From Parus major (Eukaryota; Chordata; Aves; Passeriformes; Paridae): 64,000 nt of DNA. A program made the position numbers and the translations under genes. Position 1 is the first letter of the stretch; each line of letters opens with the position of its first letter. Below the pieces are notes generated by a model. The model was given only the letters and a program-made list of their open reading frames with translations, made no database searches and was not told the origin of the DNA. The stretch lies in contig NC_031782.1 of assembly GCF_001522545.3 (NCBI RefSeq), forward strand, positions 16,024,713 through 16,088,712, read 5' to 3'. This document shows, one piece after another, positions 32,351 to 42,330 of the stretch.

Positions 32351-32699
32351 AACATCTGGGAGGCCTTTGAGAGTGCAATTCCATGTAATAAAGAAGGTGG
32401 GAAACAGAAAGGCATCCCTATGATCCTTTATTTAAAGAAAATCTCCTTCTTGATCCCAAATCTGGCCAAGATGCATCTTCCCAAACCAAATCTGCCATTA
32501 CCTGCAGCTGCTTCTTGGTATTACAGAAGGAAAAAACCCAACCCCAAACCCTCAGTTATACATCCAGTGTCAGAAATAGGAATTTTCCTGATCCTTGAGC
32601 CCTCAGGATTATACAGAGCCTACAATGGAATAATAAATACATGTCCTTGTGTCCACTTTAGATAGACCCAGATGTCCCCTCAAGCCCTCGTATTCAATC
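32351..32699. other. Unique spacer between the duplicate copies
   Basis: Unique, AT-rich sequence between the two halves of the duplication. Nothing identified. Confidence 0.5.
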
Positions 32700-32882
32700 C
32701 AAAGGTTCAGGGGAACAACCAGAAGCTTCACAAGCCACAGATAATCCTCCAAGGTACTTTAAAGCTCTTAATTCCAACTCTTAAATATCAAATTCGACAA
32801 AACCCAGTGAGTCAGAGGAAGAAAGGAGAGCCTGTGAATGTGTCACTGCTGTGGGCTCTGCAGCAGGAGGGTAACAGCCCAG
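32700..32882 (+). repeat. Duplicated segment, copy 2
   Basis: Direct-repeat partner of 32179-32350. CTTCACAAGCCACAGATAAT, then ACTTTAAAGCTCTTAATTCC, GTGAATGTGTCACTGCTGTG and GGGTAACAGCCCAGTCACA align to the first copy, with a roughly 12-bp insertion near CCCAGTGAGTCAG. Confidence 0.75.
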
Positions 32883-33255
32883 TCACAGCACCCAGGTGAC
32901 AATTTCTCACTGTTTCCTGTCTGGAGGAGGAGAAAGGCTGGCGTGGGATGTCCTGAGGTGTCTGGAGTGAGGTGCCATGGAGCTGGGGGCTGTCTGTCCT
33001 GGGGAAGGGCTGGGCAGCTCTGCCAGCACTGCCTGCAGCCTGAAAGGGAGCTGGGCTGGCTCAGATGGAATCAGGGCTGCTTTCAGCAGGAAACCAGGGA
33101 GAGGGACATGAAGAGCTTCATGCTCTGTGCTGGGAGAGGAGCAGCTGCTTCCTCCTCCTCTTTTCCTTCCCTCCCTGATCTGCTGCTCTCAGAGTGCTCT
33201 GACTCAGCCTGTGAGGGGATAAGTGGAGATCGCTGTGAGCTCCAGCACTTTAATC
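32883..33255. other. Unique spacer
   Basis: Unique GC-moderate sequence leading to a CR1 tail. No feature. Confidence 0.5.
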
Positions 33256-33800
33256 ACAGAATCACAGAATATCCTGAGCTGGAAGGGATCCACAAGGATC
33301 CACAAGGATCCCTGGATCATAATCCAGCTCCTGACCCCTCAAATTCCCACCCCGGGCATCCCTGGCAGCTCCTGGAGCTCTGGCAGCCTCGGGGCTGTGC
33401 CCATTCCCTGGGGAGCCTGGGCAGTGCCAGCACCTTTGGGGGAAGGAACTTCTCCCAAAACCCAGGCTGGCCCAGCTTTGTCACAGCTCCAGCCGCTCCC
33501 TGGGCACTGGCCCTGTCACCCTGGAGCAGAGCTGGCAGCTGTCCCTCCTCTTCCTCTCACGAGAAGCTCCAGCTGTGATGTCTGCCCCCCTCAACCTCCT
33601 CCTCTCCAGCTGAGCAAACCAAATCCCCTCAGCTGCTCCTCACAAGGTCCTTCCCCACCCTCACGGCCTCCTTTGGACACTCTGGTGGTTTTCCTTACGC
33701 CGTGGAACCCAAAACTGCCACCAATATTGCAGTGAGGGCAGAGCGGGGTGGGACTGTCCCTCCCTGGCCTGCCTGGGGCAGCTGGGCCTCATCCCCAGCT
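33256..33800 (-). mobile_element. CR1 LINE, long copy of another subfamily
   Basis: The tail complement AATCACAGAATCACAGAATA is followed by CTGAGCTGGAAGGGATCC, CTGACCCCTCAAATTCCC, TCCTCTTCCTCTCACGAG, CTCCTCCTCTCCAGCTGAGC, CAGCTGCTCCTCACAAGG and CTCCTTTGGACACTCTGG, then CCCAAAACTGCCACCAATAT, ending about GGCCTGCCTGG. This is the order of a CR1 from its 3' tail into ORF2. It is clearly different from the GC-rich core family that dominates the window. A small GGATCCACAA duplication sits at 33287-33310. Confidence 0.88.
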
Positions 33801-34534
33801 CACGGCTGAGATTCCGTTCAGGATTTGGTGTGTGGGAAAGGCCAGAAATCAAAGTAGCCATGGGGGTGAGAGCTGAGGGTCTGCTGGACCCTCTCCACAC
33901 GGATCCGGCTGCACTCCAGGCTCCAGGAGCCGTCAGGGATGCAATCAGAGCAGCACGGCTCTTTCCAGGCCTGCGGGATCGGGGGGTTTTGGCATCATGG
34001 CAACTCTTCTCCACCCAGCTCCCAGTCCTCCCCCTTCTCATCAAGGCTCACTTTTTTAAAATGTGTCGTTTTTCTCAGATACACGAGGCACAGGAATTCT
34101 CAGCTTTGTGCAGTGGGTCCTTATGAGGCTTTTAAGGAAATCCTCATCCGGATGGATTTGCACTTTCTCCTTCTGCTTGGAGCTGAGTCACTGGAACTGC
34201 AAACCGTGGTCACTGCAGACATTTGCGTCTGTGATTCTGTTTTTATCTGTGAAGCTGATGCCTGGTTTAGAGTTGGGGATGGCACTCTTTAAGTAAGGAC
34301 CATAATAATTGGGAATTCTGGGATTGCCTGAGCCCTGGCAGCCTCAGGACTCAGAGATGAGCAGGACAGAGAGGTCTCAGCTCATGGATGTGACTCGTCC
34401 AGGAATGGAGCTCCATGTTCCTACTGGCCAGAATTAGGTTAAGCCCAAGATTGTCCTCAGAAAATAACAGGAATTTTCTAGATGAAGTCACAGCCCTTGC
34501 AGAATCACTCTGTGTTGGTGGCTCCAGAGACATC
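33801..34534. other. Unique spacer
   Basis: Unique sequence. Segment 34040-34290 is more AT-rich. No exon or repeat recognised. Confidence 0.5.
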
Positions 34535-34941
34535 TGGAAAAGCTCTGCTGGGAAGAGAAGCTGGGAGAATTGGGAATGTTCAGCCTGGAGAGGAGAAGCT
34601 TTGGAGTGACCTCACTGTGGCCTTGCAGCGCCTGAAGGGGCCTCCAAGAAAGGGAATGAGGAGAGGGAATATTCCCAAGGGATGGAGTGCCAGGACACAG
34701 GGAATGGCTTCCCACTGCCAGAGAGAAGGAATGGGTGGGATATTGGGAAGAAATTCCCCCCAGTGAGGGTGGAGAGGCCCTGAGGGTGCCCAGATCTTTG
34801 GGATCCCTGAAGTGCCCAAGGCCAGGCTGGACAGGGCTTGGAGCAGCCTGGGATGGTGGAAGGTGTCCCTGCCATGGCAGGGGTGGAATTAGATCAGCTT
34901 AAAACTCCCTTCCAACCCAAACCATTCCATGATTCCATGAC
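34535..34941 (+). mobile_element. CR1 LINE, about 400 bp
   Basis: TTCAGCCTGGAGAGGAGAAG, CTCACTGTGGCCTTGCAGC, GATATTGGGAAGAAATTCC, TGCCCAAGGCCAGGCTGG, GGTGTCCCTGCCATGGCAGG and the tail CTTCCAACCCAAACCATTCC with two ATTCCATG-like octamers. It keeps the AAGAAATTC ancestral form where the GC-rich copies have GGCAGGAATTG. It is followed directly by an AT-rich simple repeat. Confidence 0.9.
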
Positions 34942-35175
34942 CTTTTTTGATTCCGTAAAGATTTATTTACGTTATTTACATTTAGTTATTTACATTTACA
35001 TTATTATATTTATTTATTTAGATTATATTATATAGTACATATATAAAAAATAGATATTATAGAATATAATACATAATATATAATATTTTATATTTTATAC
35101 TTTATATTTTATATTTTATATATAATATATATTTTAATATAGATATATATTAGTTACTTACATTTATTTATTTGG
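34942..35175. repeat. AT-rich simple repeat at CR1 3' end
   Basis: Runs of TTATTTACATT, TATATTTTATATTTTATA and related strings with almost no G or C. It starts within about 20 bp of the CR1 terminus, so it may have grown from the element's tail or marked an AT-rich insertion site. Confidence 0.85.
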
Positions 35176-37539
35176 GTTTATTACAGGTCCTCTAGCTGTA
35201 AACTGGAGCAGCTCCTCCCCATGCTCCAACCCTTTTCTCCCATGTGTTCCACAGAAGTTTTTGGACTCCTATTTCCCATCACACCTCTTCTCCTCACCTC
35301 TTTCAGGCAATGAACATGAAGGGCTGCTGAACCTCTCAGGATGGGTGGAGGAGCTGAAATTTGGATGTGCAGGAGCTGCGAGTTGAAAACGCCTTGAGCA
35401 AGTTAAACCTTGGAATGTCCCCAAAACGCAGAGAGGAGGAGGGGCTGCACATCAGGAGGGGCTGAGATGGTGAAGGATCAGGGGACCAGGACATCCCATC
35501 TCTTCTCCCAGCCCCAAACTGTGCTCGTTGCAAGCAGCAGTCCCACACTTCACTAATACTGAGCTGAGGCTGCTTCCAGAGCCTGTAGGAGTGGGAGGCA
35601 ACATTTTCCTGGCCTGGCATCCTTATCCCAGCAGCTTTTGTGCCTGGATGGAGCTGTCCCAGCCCTCAGGACACAGAGCTTACCCTACCCACCCCTGTTT
35701 GTGCAATTCTCTGTGCAGGAGAAGGCTTTTTATGCAAAATGTGTTACCAGACTCTTTGGAGAGGGTGGAATGTGAGTTTCGCTCCCTATTTTCCAGTATC
35801 TTTGGAGTCCTGGGGAAATGCAATGTTTTATCAGGCCCTGATTTTGCTGCTGAAGCAAAATCCTGGCTGCCACTCACTTCTGTGCGGGGCTGTCACAACA
35901 CTGCTTTGGACCTGACTTTTTTTATTCATTATTGATCATGGGAAATTGTTTCGAGAAGAGGGATGTAATTTATTTATCACCGAGGCTTCCAGTGGAATGT
36001 GATTTGCGCTGGAGTCCTGCTTCCTGAATTGTGCTCTGGCAAATATGATAAGGCTGGGGAAGTAGGACAGCTTTGATGCTGAGGAGTCACTCTTAACATC
36101 CCAAACACTGCTGGGAAAGGGCTGCACCCTCCCTTCTGCTCCTCATTCCTGCTGTGCCAGAGGCTCCTCTGGAAACCTCCGCTCCCCCTCCACCTTTGGT
36201 GGCAATGGGGAGGGCCTGGAGCACCCCAAACCCTCTCTTATCACATCCCATCAATATTATCACTCTTGAGAAGCTCATGGGAAGTGTTTTAGGCAGAATG
36301 AACTATTTTTATTTTTTTTTTATGGCAGGAAGTGAGTGAATGGCATTATCTCTGTCGTAAAGGTTATTTGCTAGGCAATAAATAGATATTTTTAAGGGCA
36401 GAGTCTGGTGTTATTCCATCTGTCAGAGCTATCCCTGACTTTAGGATTCAATATTTTTATATGGCAGTGTCTTTATCCTCACCGTGAAGTGAGGGTTGAT
36501 GGGAAATGTGGGATTGGGTACCCCCAGCTGAGCAATATCCACTGCTCTGAGGTATCCACAGGAGCCTACTCCAGCTGCAGGCAGATGATCACCTCCACAG
36601 ATGATATGAAGAAGGGGGAAAATCCTAGAACTGCTGCTATAATCTGTAATAATCTCAGTCTGGCATTGATCCTTTTGGATTGATACTTCCTTTTTTACCC
36701 AGGGCAACACCATCCTTTCATCTCCTCTGCTCTCCCTTCACTTATGATTTACTTTTTTCTCCCCTGTAAAAGTCTGGAGTGTCCTCCTGCACTTCTGCTG
36801 CTGTTGTCCCCAGGATTTTAGTGGGAACATTTGAAAAATAAATACCAGCCAAGGAGCACATTCCCTTTTATTACAGCTGTTCCCTCTGCATATGCAATGG
36901 TGAATTAACTCCATTTCCATGAGTCTCTTGATTTTTATGTGGCAGTGGAGAGGAGCTCAGCCCATAAAACTTGTTTGGTCCTGCCCACACCGGTGTTCTT
37001 AAATATCTCAGGACACCCCAGCGGAGCCCATGCTGCTCCTCTCTTTCTGTGCAGCTCCCTTTCAGTGCATTTCCATCTTGTTTAATTTCCTTTAAAAGCT
37101 GGAAAATCTCCCCCAATCTGTTCCTTCACCTCTTTCTGAGCCTGCCTGTTATTGTTGGGGAGCTCTAGCATGACACTGCCTCAATATAGGTAATTTTCTC
37201 CTGCAAACACGTTATCATCACTGCTCCAATCCATTTACTGCTTCAGAACCTCTGGGGCAGTGCCTGCTCTGCTCCACTGAGCACCACAGATAGGCCCTGG
37301 CTGCTCCTAAAGCTCTCAAATTGGTGCCCTGCTCCACTGGCTGGGCCATTTTGGCCAAACCTGAGGCTGCTAAAGAAACATTTTCCCCTTCCTGGAGCTT
37401 TTGTGACCTGATCCTGCTGTATCCCTGGGTTTATGGTCATGGGATGCTCGTGGATGTGCAGGCTTGAGCTCGGCGCCTCGTTTATTGAGTTACTTTTATA
37501 GCAGCAGCTTCTATCCTTCTGTCTTAATCTCATTTTATG
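35176..37539. other. Unique spacer with AT-rich candidate regulatory segments
   Basis: Unique DNA. Segments 35930-36080 (ATGTAATTTATTTATCACCG, GTGATTTGCGCTGG, AAATATGATAAGGC) and 36290-36480 have the texture of conserved elements, but I do not define edges. Frames of 80-90 codons at 36408 and 36441 overlap on opposite strands and have no domain. No transposon recognised. Confidence 0.48.
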
Positions 37540-37915
37540 TCTTGGTTTTTTTCCCCTCTCCCAGCCTTCAGAGCCGTAACTATCTCTGATATTTAAATGC
37601 CCACATACATGATCAGTAGATCTTAAGAGTAATATTTTTATTTAGTTAATGCTGGGCCTGGCTCCCTTTCCGAGGAAATCTCACGCTCGCATCACACGAG
37701 CTCTTCTGCAGTGGCCACAATAGCAATAAATGGGTTTATTGCTCTTGTCAGAGACATATGTTTCAAGGCCAGCAGGGCCTTTATGATTATTTGGTTGGAG
37801 ATTATGGATTGCTCAGAGCAGAACTCAAAGCACTGAGTCAAAATTAATAACGTGGAGGGGACTTGGCGTGATCCGAATGCCTCACGCGGGGGCGCGCGGC
37901 CCTGACGGAGGTGCC
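37540..37915. promoter_or_regulatory. Candidate regulatory block with inverted HOX/CDX-like sites
   Basis: Unique AT-rich block ending in a small CpG cluster (CACGCGGGGGCGCGCGG, about 37883-37899). Key strings are ATATTTAAATGCCC, TATTTTTATTTAGTTAATGC, TATGATTATTTGG and AAAATTAATAACG. At 37717-37748 an inverted repeat pairs ACAA-AGCAATAAA with TTTATTGCT-TTGT around a TGGG centre, placing CAATAAA and TTTATTG sites in opposite orientation. CAATAAA is the type of site bound by posterior HOX and CDX proteins. The sequence symmetry is seen; binding is inferred. Confidence 0.45.
37717..37748. repeat. Near-perfect 14-bp inverted repeat
   Basis: The left arm is ACAATAGCAATAAA and the right arm TTTATTGCTCTTGT, with 13 of 14 positions pairing (one T/C mismatch) and a four-base centre TGGG. 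It could be a paired protein-binding site or, if transcribed, a short hairpin. The loop is too short and the stem too brief for a typical miRNA precursor. Confidence 0.8.
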
Positions 37916-40900
37916 ACTTGAGCCCGGCTTGGCTGCACTCCTGGGAGCAGCCAGCTCCCTCCTCTGAGCCCACAGAGCTTTCCCAAAGCTCCCAGAGCGC
38001 TGGAGATGAGCAGCCACGTGCTCACAGTTTTCTTTGCACCGTGGAAATGTCACGGATAATTTGCAGTTTGTGTTCGTGCAGCAGCAGGACCTGGGCAGGA
38101 CGGGGGCTGCCAGCAAGCTGGCAAAAGTCTCCCAAGCATTCCCCGAATCTCTGCATCCTTCTGGTCCTGCAGACTTGATATTTTTGCTGGAAACTGCTGT
38201 TCCCAGAGATGCCATCTCCAAATAACACAGCTCCCCCAAAAGCACATTGCTCAGGGGGTCTTTAAAGCCTCTCTGCTGCACTTAGGCCCCGCTGAGCAGC
38301 ACTGCTGATTATGATGCTCTGCAAAGAGTTGCTTCACAACTATGATTTTCCAATTACTTAAATCACCTGGAACTGAGGAATAAACCAGAGCTCCCTGTTA
38401 TTTCTCTCTTTCTTTTATTTTTTTTATCTGCTTGTTTTGAGGGGAGTTTTTGGTGCTGCTTTTCTCCCTGCAGAGAGCACTGCCTGATTCCTGGGGGTTA
38501 CCTGGATGCAGGTGTGCGTCCCACCCCCCCTCGCATGGCAGGTGGGCTCCAATTGAAATTCAGGACATTCCTGCAGGGATCCAGGCGTCTGGAAGGCTGT
38601 TGGCAATGGATCACAGGGCACAAGGACACATCAGGAAGCTGAATTTCAGTGCCCTCACCTCCAGCTCAAACAGAGCTGGATTTCTCCTATGGGGAGAGGG
38701 GAATGTTCCAGCACCTGTCAGACCAATTTTTTTGGGGGGGGGAGGTCACAGCCAGAGAAAAGTTTAGAAAAGTGACCCAAAAGGCTAAAAAAGTGACCCA
38801 GAGGGGCACCTCTGCCTGCTCCAGGCTGCTGGGACACAGATCCAGAGCTGTCCAGAGCTTTGGGATGGGTTTGCCCAGACTTCCACCTTACTGAAAGGAG
38901 TCACCCTGAATATTAGATGGAAAACACACCAGGAGAGAGGGAAAGGGAGCAGATTGGACAGAAGGGAATGTTCCAAAGGGTTATTAACAGCTCTTCCATG
39001 CCCAGGGTGTCCCTGCAGGCAGATCCTTGATTCCAGACTTGATTTAGACGGGTGATTAGCGAATTTTGGGATTGCAACAGCCACTTCTCATCCCAGATCT
39101 TCCCACTTTCTGCCAGGCCTGGCTCCTCGATCCCTGTCCCTCGCTGTGGGATCTCTGAGAGGTTTGCAGGTGCCCAGCACCAGCATTCCAACCCCGATCC
39201 CACCCATCCTGTCCCCTCCAGCTCCTGCCTGGAGCAGTGATTTGCTTTCTCTCCACGGTATCCCACTTTTAGGAAAGTTTGTATTTTCCTGAAATTGAAA
39301 GATTTTCCTTTTAGGAAAGGAAGACAGCTGGGAATGTGTCTTTTCCACATGAGATGCTTCCCACAGGTCTTGGTGACAGCAGAGGGCGGGTGGGTGTGCA
39401 GTGGGTAAATTCCCATGACAACTGTAAATTGGCTTTAGTGGATGGGGAGAGAAAACTGGATTTAATACAAAGATCTGCTTGGGAAAGGGAGCCTGGTAAT
39501 CCAGGTTCCATCATTCCCAGCCCTTTCACAGGATCCACTCATTAAAGGCAGCTGGAAGTTGGAATTACCTATCCAGAGCAGTTCACCAGATTGTTGCTTC
39601 CGTGACAACAATATGTTAGAAACCAGGGAAGTTGTTTTAATTAACCAATTATCTATTCTGAGTTTCTCGTCTTTAGCTACAGTACAATATGGAAATGAAG
39701 GTAAATGAAAGCACTTTATTAGGCAAAATGGAATGAACTAAGAAAAGAAGTTACAACAAATAAAACACAGGCCACCCAAACATGCTTGGAACATGTGAAA
39801 TTGGGAGGTTTAACTGTGGATGCTGGAACATGGATATAAGGAATTAAATCAGTTAATCCACGTTATCCTACAGCTCCACAGGCAAGGTGAGCTGAACCTG
39901 CAGTGCTGGAGGAGTCTCTGAGAGGCTTCAGATCCCTCACCATCACCCCATGAATTAATTTCTGGCTGCAGCATTCCAGCTGTGCCTGTCCCATCCCACT
40001 GCCCTGGCCCTGGGAGTGGGAGCAGCACTGAGGACTCGGGGCTGCCATCCCAGCACCCTCCAAGCCTCATTCCCAGTGGGATCAAGCTCATTCCAGTGGG
40101 ATCAATCAGATCACACCTCAGGGGAGGCTCCATCCCACACCCAGGGGATTGGAGAATCCCCCAGCTCTTCACACATCCCAAAAGAACCCAGGGGCACTTG
40201 GGGAGTAAATCCCACCCTCTGCTCCAGGCACTTCCTCCTTCCCCAGAGGAGCTTTTTCCCAGCAAGCTCCCATGCCATGCCAAACAAAGCTCCCACACCC
40301 AGGACTGAAGATCTGCCTCTCTCCAGGGCTTTTCTCCTGGTGTGGGATCCCTGTGGGATAACCAGGACCTCTCGTCCAGGCCGTGGTGGCTCAGCACACT
40401 CACAGCACCACCTCTGCAACCACAGGCTGGGGCTTTTTGTGCCAGCAGGGTTTTGTCACTGAGGACAGATGTGCTGACCAGGGAAATCCAGGAAAACTGA
40501 GGATGGGACAGCTTCCAGGCTGTTCACCTCAGAATTGCTCCCACCCCGCAGCAACTCCTCTCCTTGCAAATCCAGGACAGCACTAAACACCCAAGTCCCT
40601 CACAAACCTTTCCCTCAGGCAAAAATCACTCAGGGAGGAGATTCCAGAGGAGAATCTGGACACAAAGAGGCATCTTGTCACTTGGGTAAAGGAGCCACAG
40701 AGCTCAGGCTCCGTGGGGCTTTTCCCCTGGAACCAGCAGGGGAGGGAGAGCTCAGGCTCCAGTTTCCCAAGATAAGCCAGGAGTGCATTCAAGAATCTTC
40801 TCTCTGAGTGATATGAAAGTCGTGTTGTTGCTACTCTGCCTCTTATGAGGCTGCTCCCTAAACAGGATTGCAGAGGAAGTTCATGGGATGCTGGTGGTGG

Positions 40901-41812
40901 ATGGGATTTAAGGACTGATGGCTGCTCCCCTGGCTTTCCCTGGGATGTTTGAACCAGGGATGTGGGGTTAGTCAGCCCCTTCTGGGAAGTGCCCCTGGCT
41001 CCTGGCACTTGTTGATCTGAGGGGTTAAAATGAGGAGATTCCCACCTGGAAGCACCTCCTGCTCCTTCCCAGGCAGGGAATAAAGCCCATGCTACGTTTT
41101 GGCTGCTCTGGGAATGCAAGAGGAGCATCCTCAGTTTGGGTGAGACAGCTCAAGCTGTCTCTGACTTGTCATTAATTGTGCAGCTGGAAGTTCTGCTGGA
41201 ATGGCTGTTAATTGAGGTCCTGACCAGTAATGATTGCAGGGAGGAGCAGCCTCCATGCCCTGCCGAGGGCCTCCTGCCCAGGGCTGAGGGCTGTCCTCAG
41301 CCTCCCTTCCCTGCCATGGTCACACGTTGTCCTGGCCTGGATTCTCTGTTTCAAAGCCATGAGGATTTCCTTTCTCCCTGGCTCTGCAGGGAGCCCGGAG
41401 CTGTGGCTGCCCCTCCCCTGCCTGTCAGACCCCAATTGTTATTAGGGCTGGAATGGGAACGTTCCTGTGGAGCCAGGGATTTACTGTTGGTCTGATTAGA
41501 GCCCAAACAGTCTAATCAAACACAAGAAACTGTTATTATCCCAGCTCAAATAATACCAGGGCTTGGAATTAATATGGGAAAGGCTCATCAATAACACAGC
41601 CATAAAGTCCTTGGGATCTGTCTTACCCAATCCTCGAGCAGAAAACACCTCTGGGTGTCCCAAGGGTCGGTGGCAGCTCCAAAACTTCACCAGGATGAGC
41701 TCAGGGTGGCTGCAAGGGGCCCTTCCTCGGTGTCACCACCAACCCCCCCAGGGATAAATGATTGGGAAAGGTCGGTTGGGATGGAATTTGATTCAGCAAA
41801 GAGCTTGGAGCA
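37916..41812. other. Unique spacer, no gene seen
   Basis: About 3.9 kb of unique DNA. Notable small items are a T7/G9 homopolymer junction at 38727-38743, a doubled AAAAGTGACCCA at about 38767-38801, and an AT-rich segment at 39590-39780 with CNE-like texture. No exon, LTR or CR1 recognised. Frames are short and overlap on both strands. Confidence 0.48.
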
Positions 41813-41893
41813 ACCTGGGCTAGTGCAAGGTGCCCCTGCCCATGGAACTGGGTGAGTTTTAATGTCCCTCCGAACCCAAACCAATTGGGATTA
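41813..41893 (+). mobile_element. CR1 3' tail, older type
   Basis: TTGGAGCAACCTGGGCTAGT, GCAAGGTGCCCCTGCCCATG and CCCTCCGAACCCAAACCAAT keep the ancestral avian CR1 end. The upstream body (from about 41690) is too diverged to delimit. It is probably an older insertion than the GC-rich core copies. Confidence 0.72.
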
Positions 41894-41937
41894 CCCTTTC
41901 CTGAATATCCAACACTGCTGTGGCTGTTCTTCCTTAT

Positions 41938-42330
41938 GCTAATAATAATAATAATATAATATTTTATTTCAGTTTAACATTTTATTGCTTCTATTTAATA
42001 GGTTATATATTAAAATTAATACCAGCACTTTATTTTCCTGCACTTTTATGGGTTCTCCAACATTAGAGCCAGCTACTTTTTAGATTTTTTTTTTCCTATC
42101 AAAGTGCTATTTTTTCAAAAAATTAAGCCTTCAACTGGAGTAGGGCTCCTCAAATGCTGCAAGAATTTAATCAAGGAAAGCCACAATGATAATTTTGCTT
42201 TCAACGTAACCTTTCCTCCCATAACTTTTTATTCATGGCCAACAATGGCACAAGGATTTTTTTTAAAATCCTGAAATTACATTGGGATGATTTGTTGCAG
42301 GTGGTTTAATCCAGTCAGCATCACAGCTTT
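41938..42330. promoter_or_regulatory. AT-rich block, candidate regulatory element
   Basis: It opens with a short (TAA)n repeat (41940-41955), then unique AT-rich DNA with AAAATTAATACCAGC, AATTTAATCAAGG, AATGATAATTTTGC, TTTTTATTCATGGCC, GAAATTACATTGGGATG and GGTTTAATCCAGTC. Homeodomain- and bicoid-type (TAATCC) cores recur. The simple-repeat part is certain; the regulatory reading is inferred. Confidence 0.35.

Noticed and set aside
33287..33318. GGATCCACAA repeat as a separate element
   Set aside because: A two-to-three-unit local duplication inside the CR1 at 33256-33800.
37717..37748. miRNA precursor hairpin
   Set aside because: The stem is only about 14 bp with a four-base loop, far shorter than a typical precursor; kept only as an inverted repeat.
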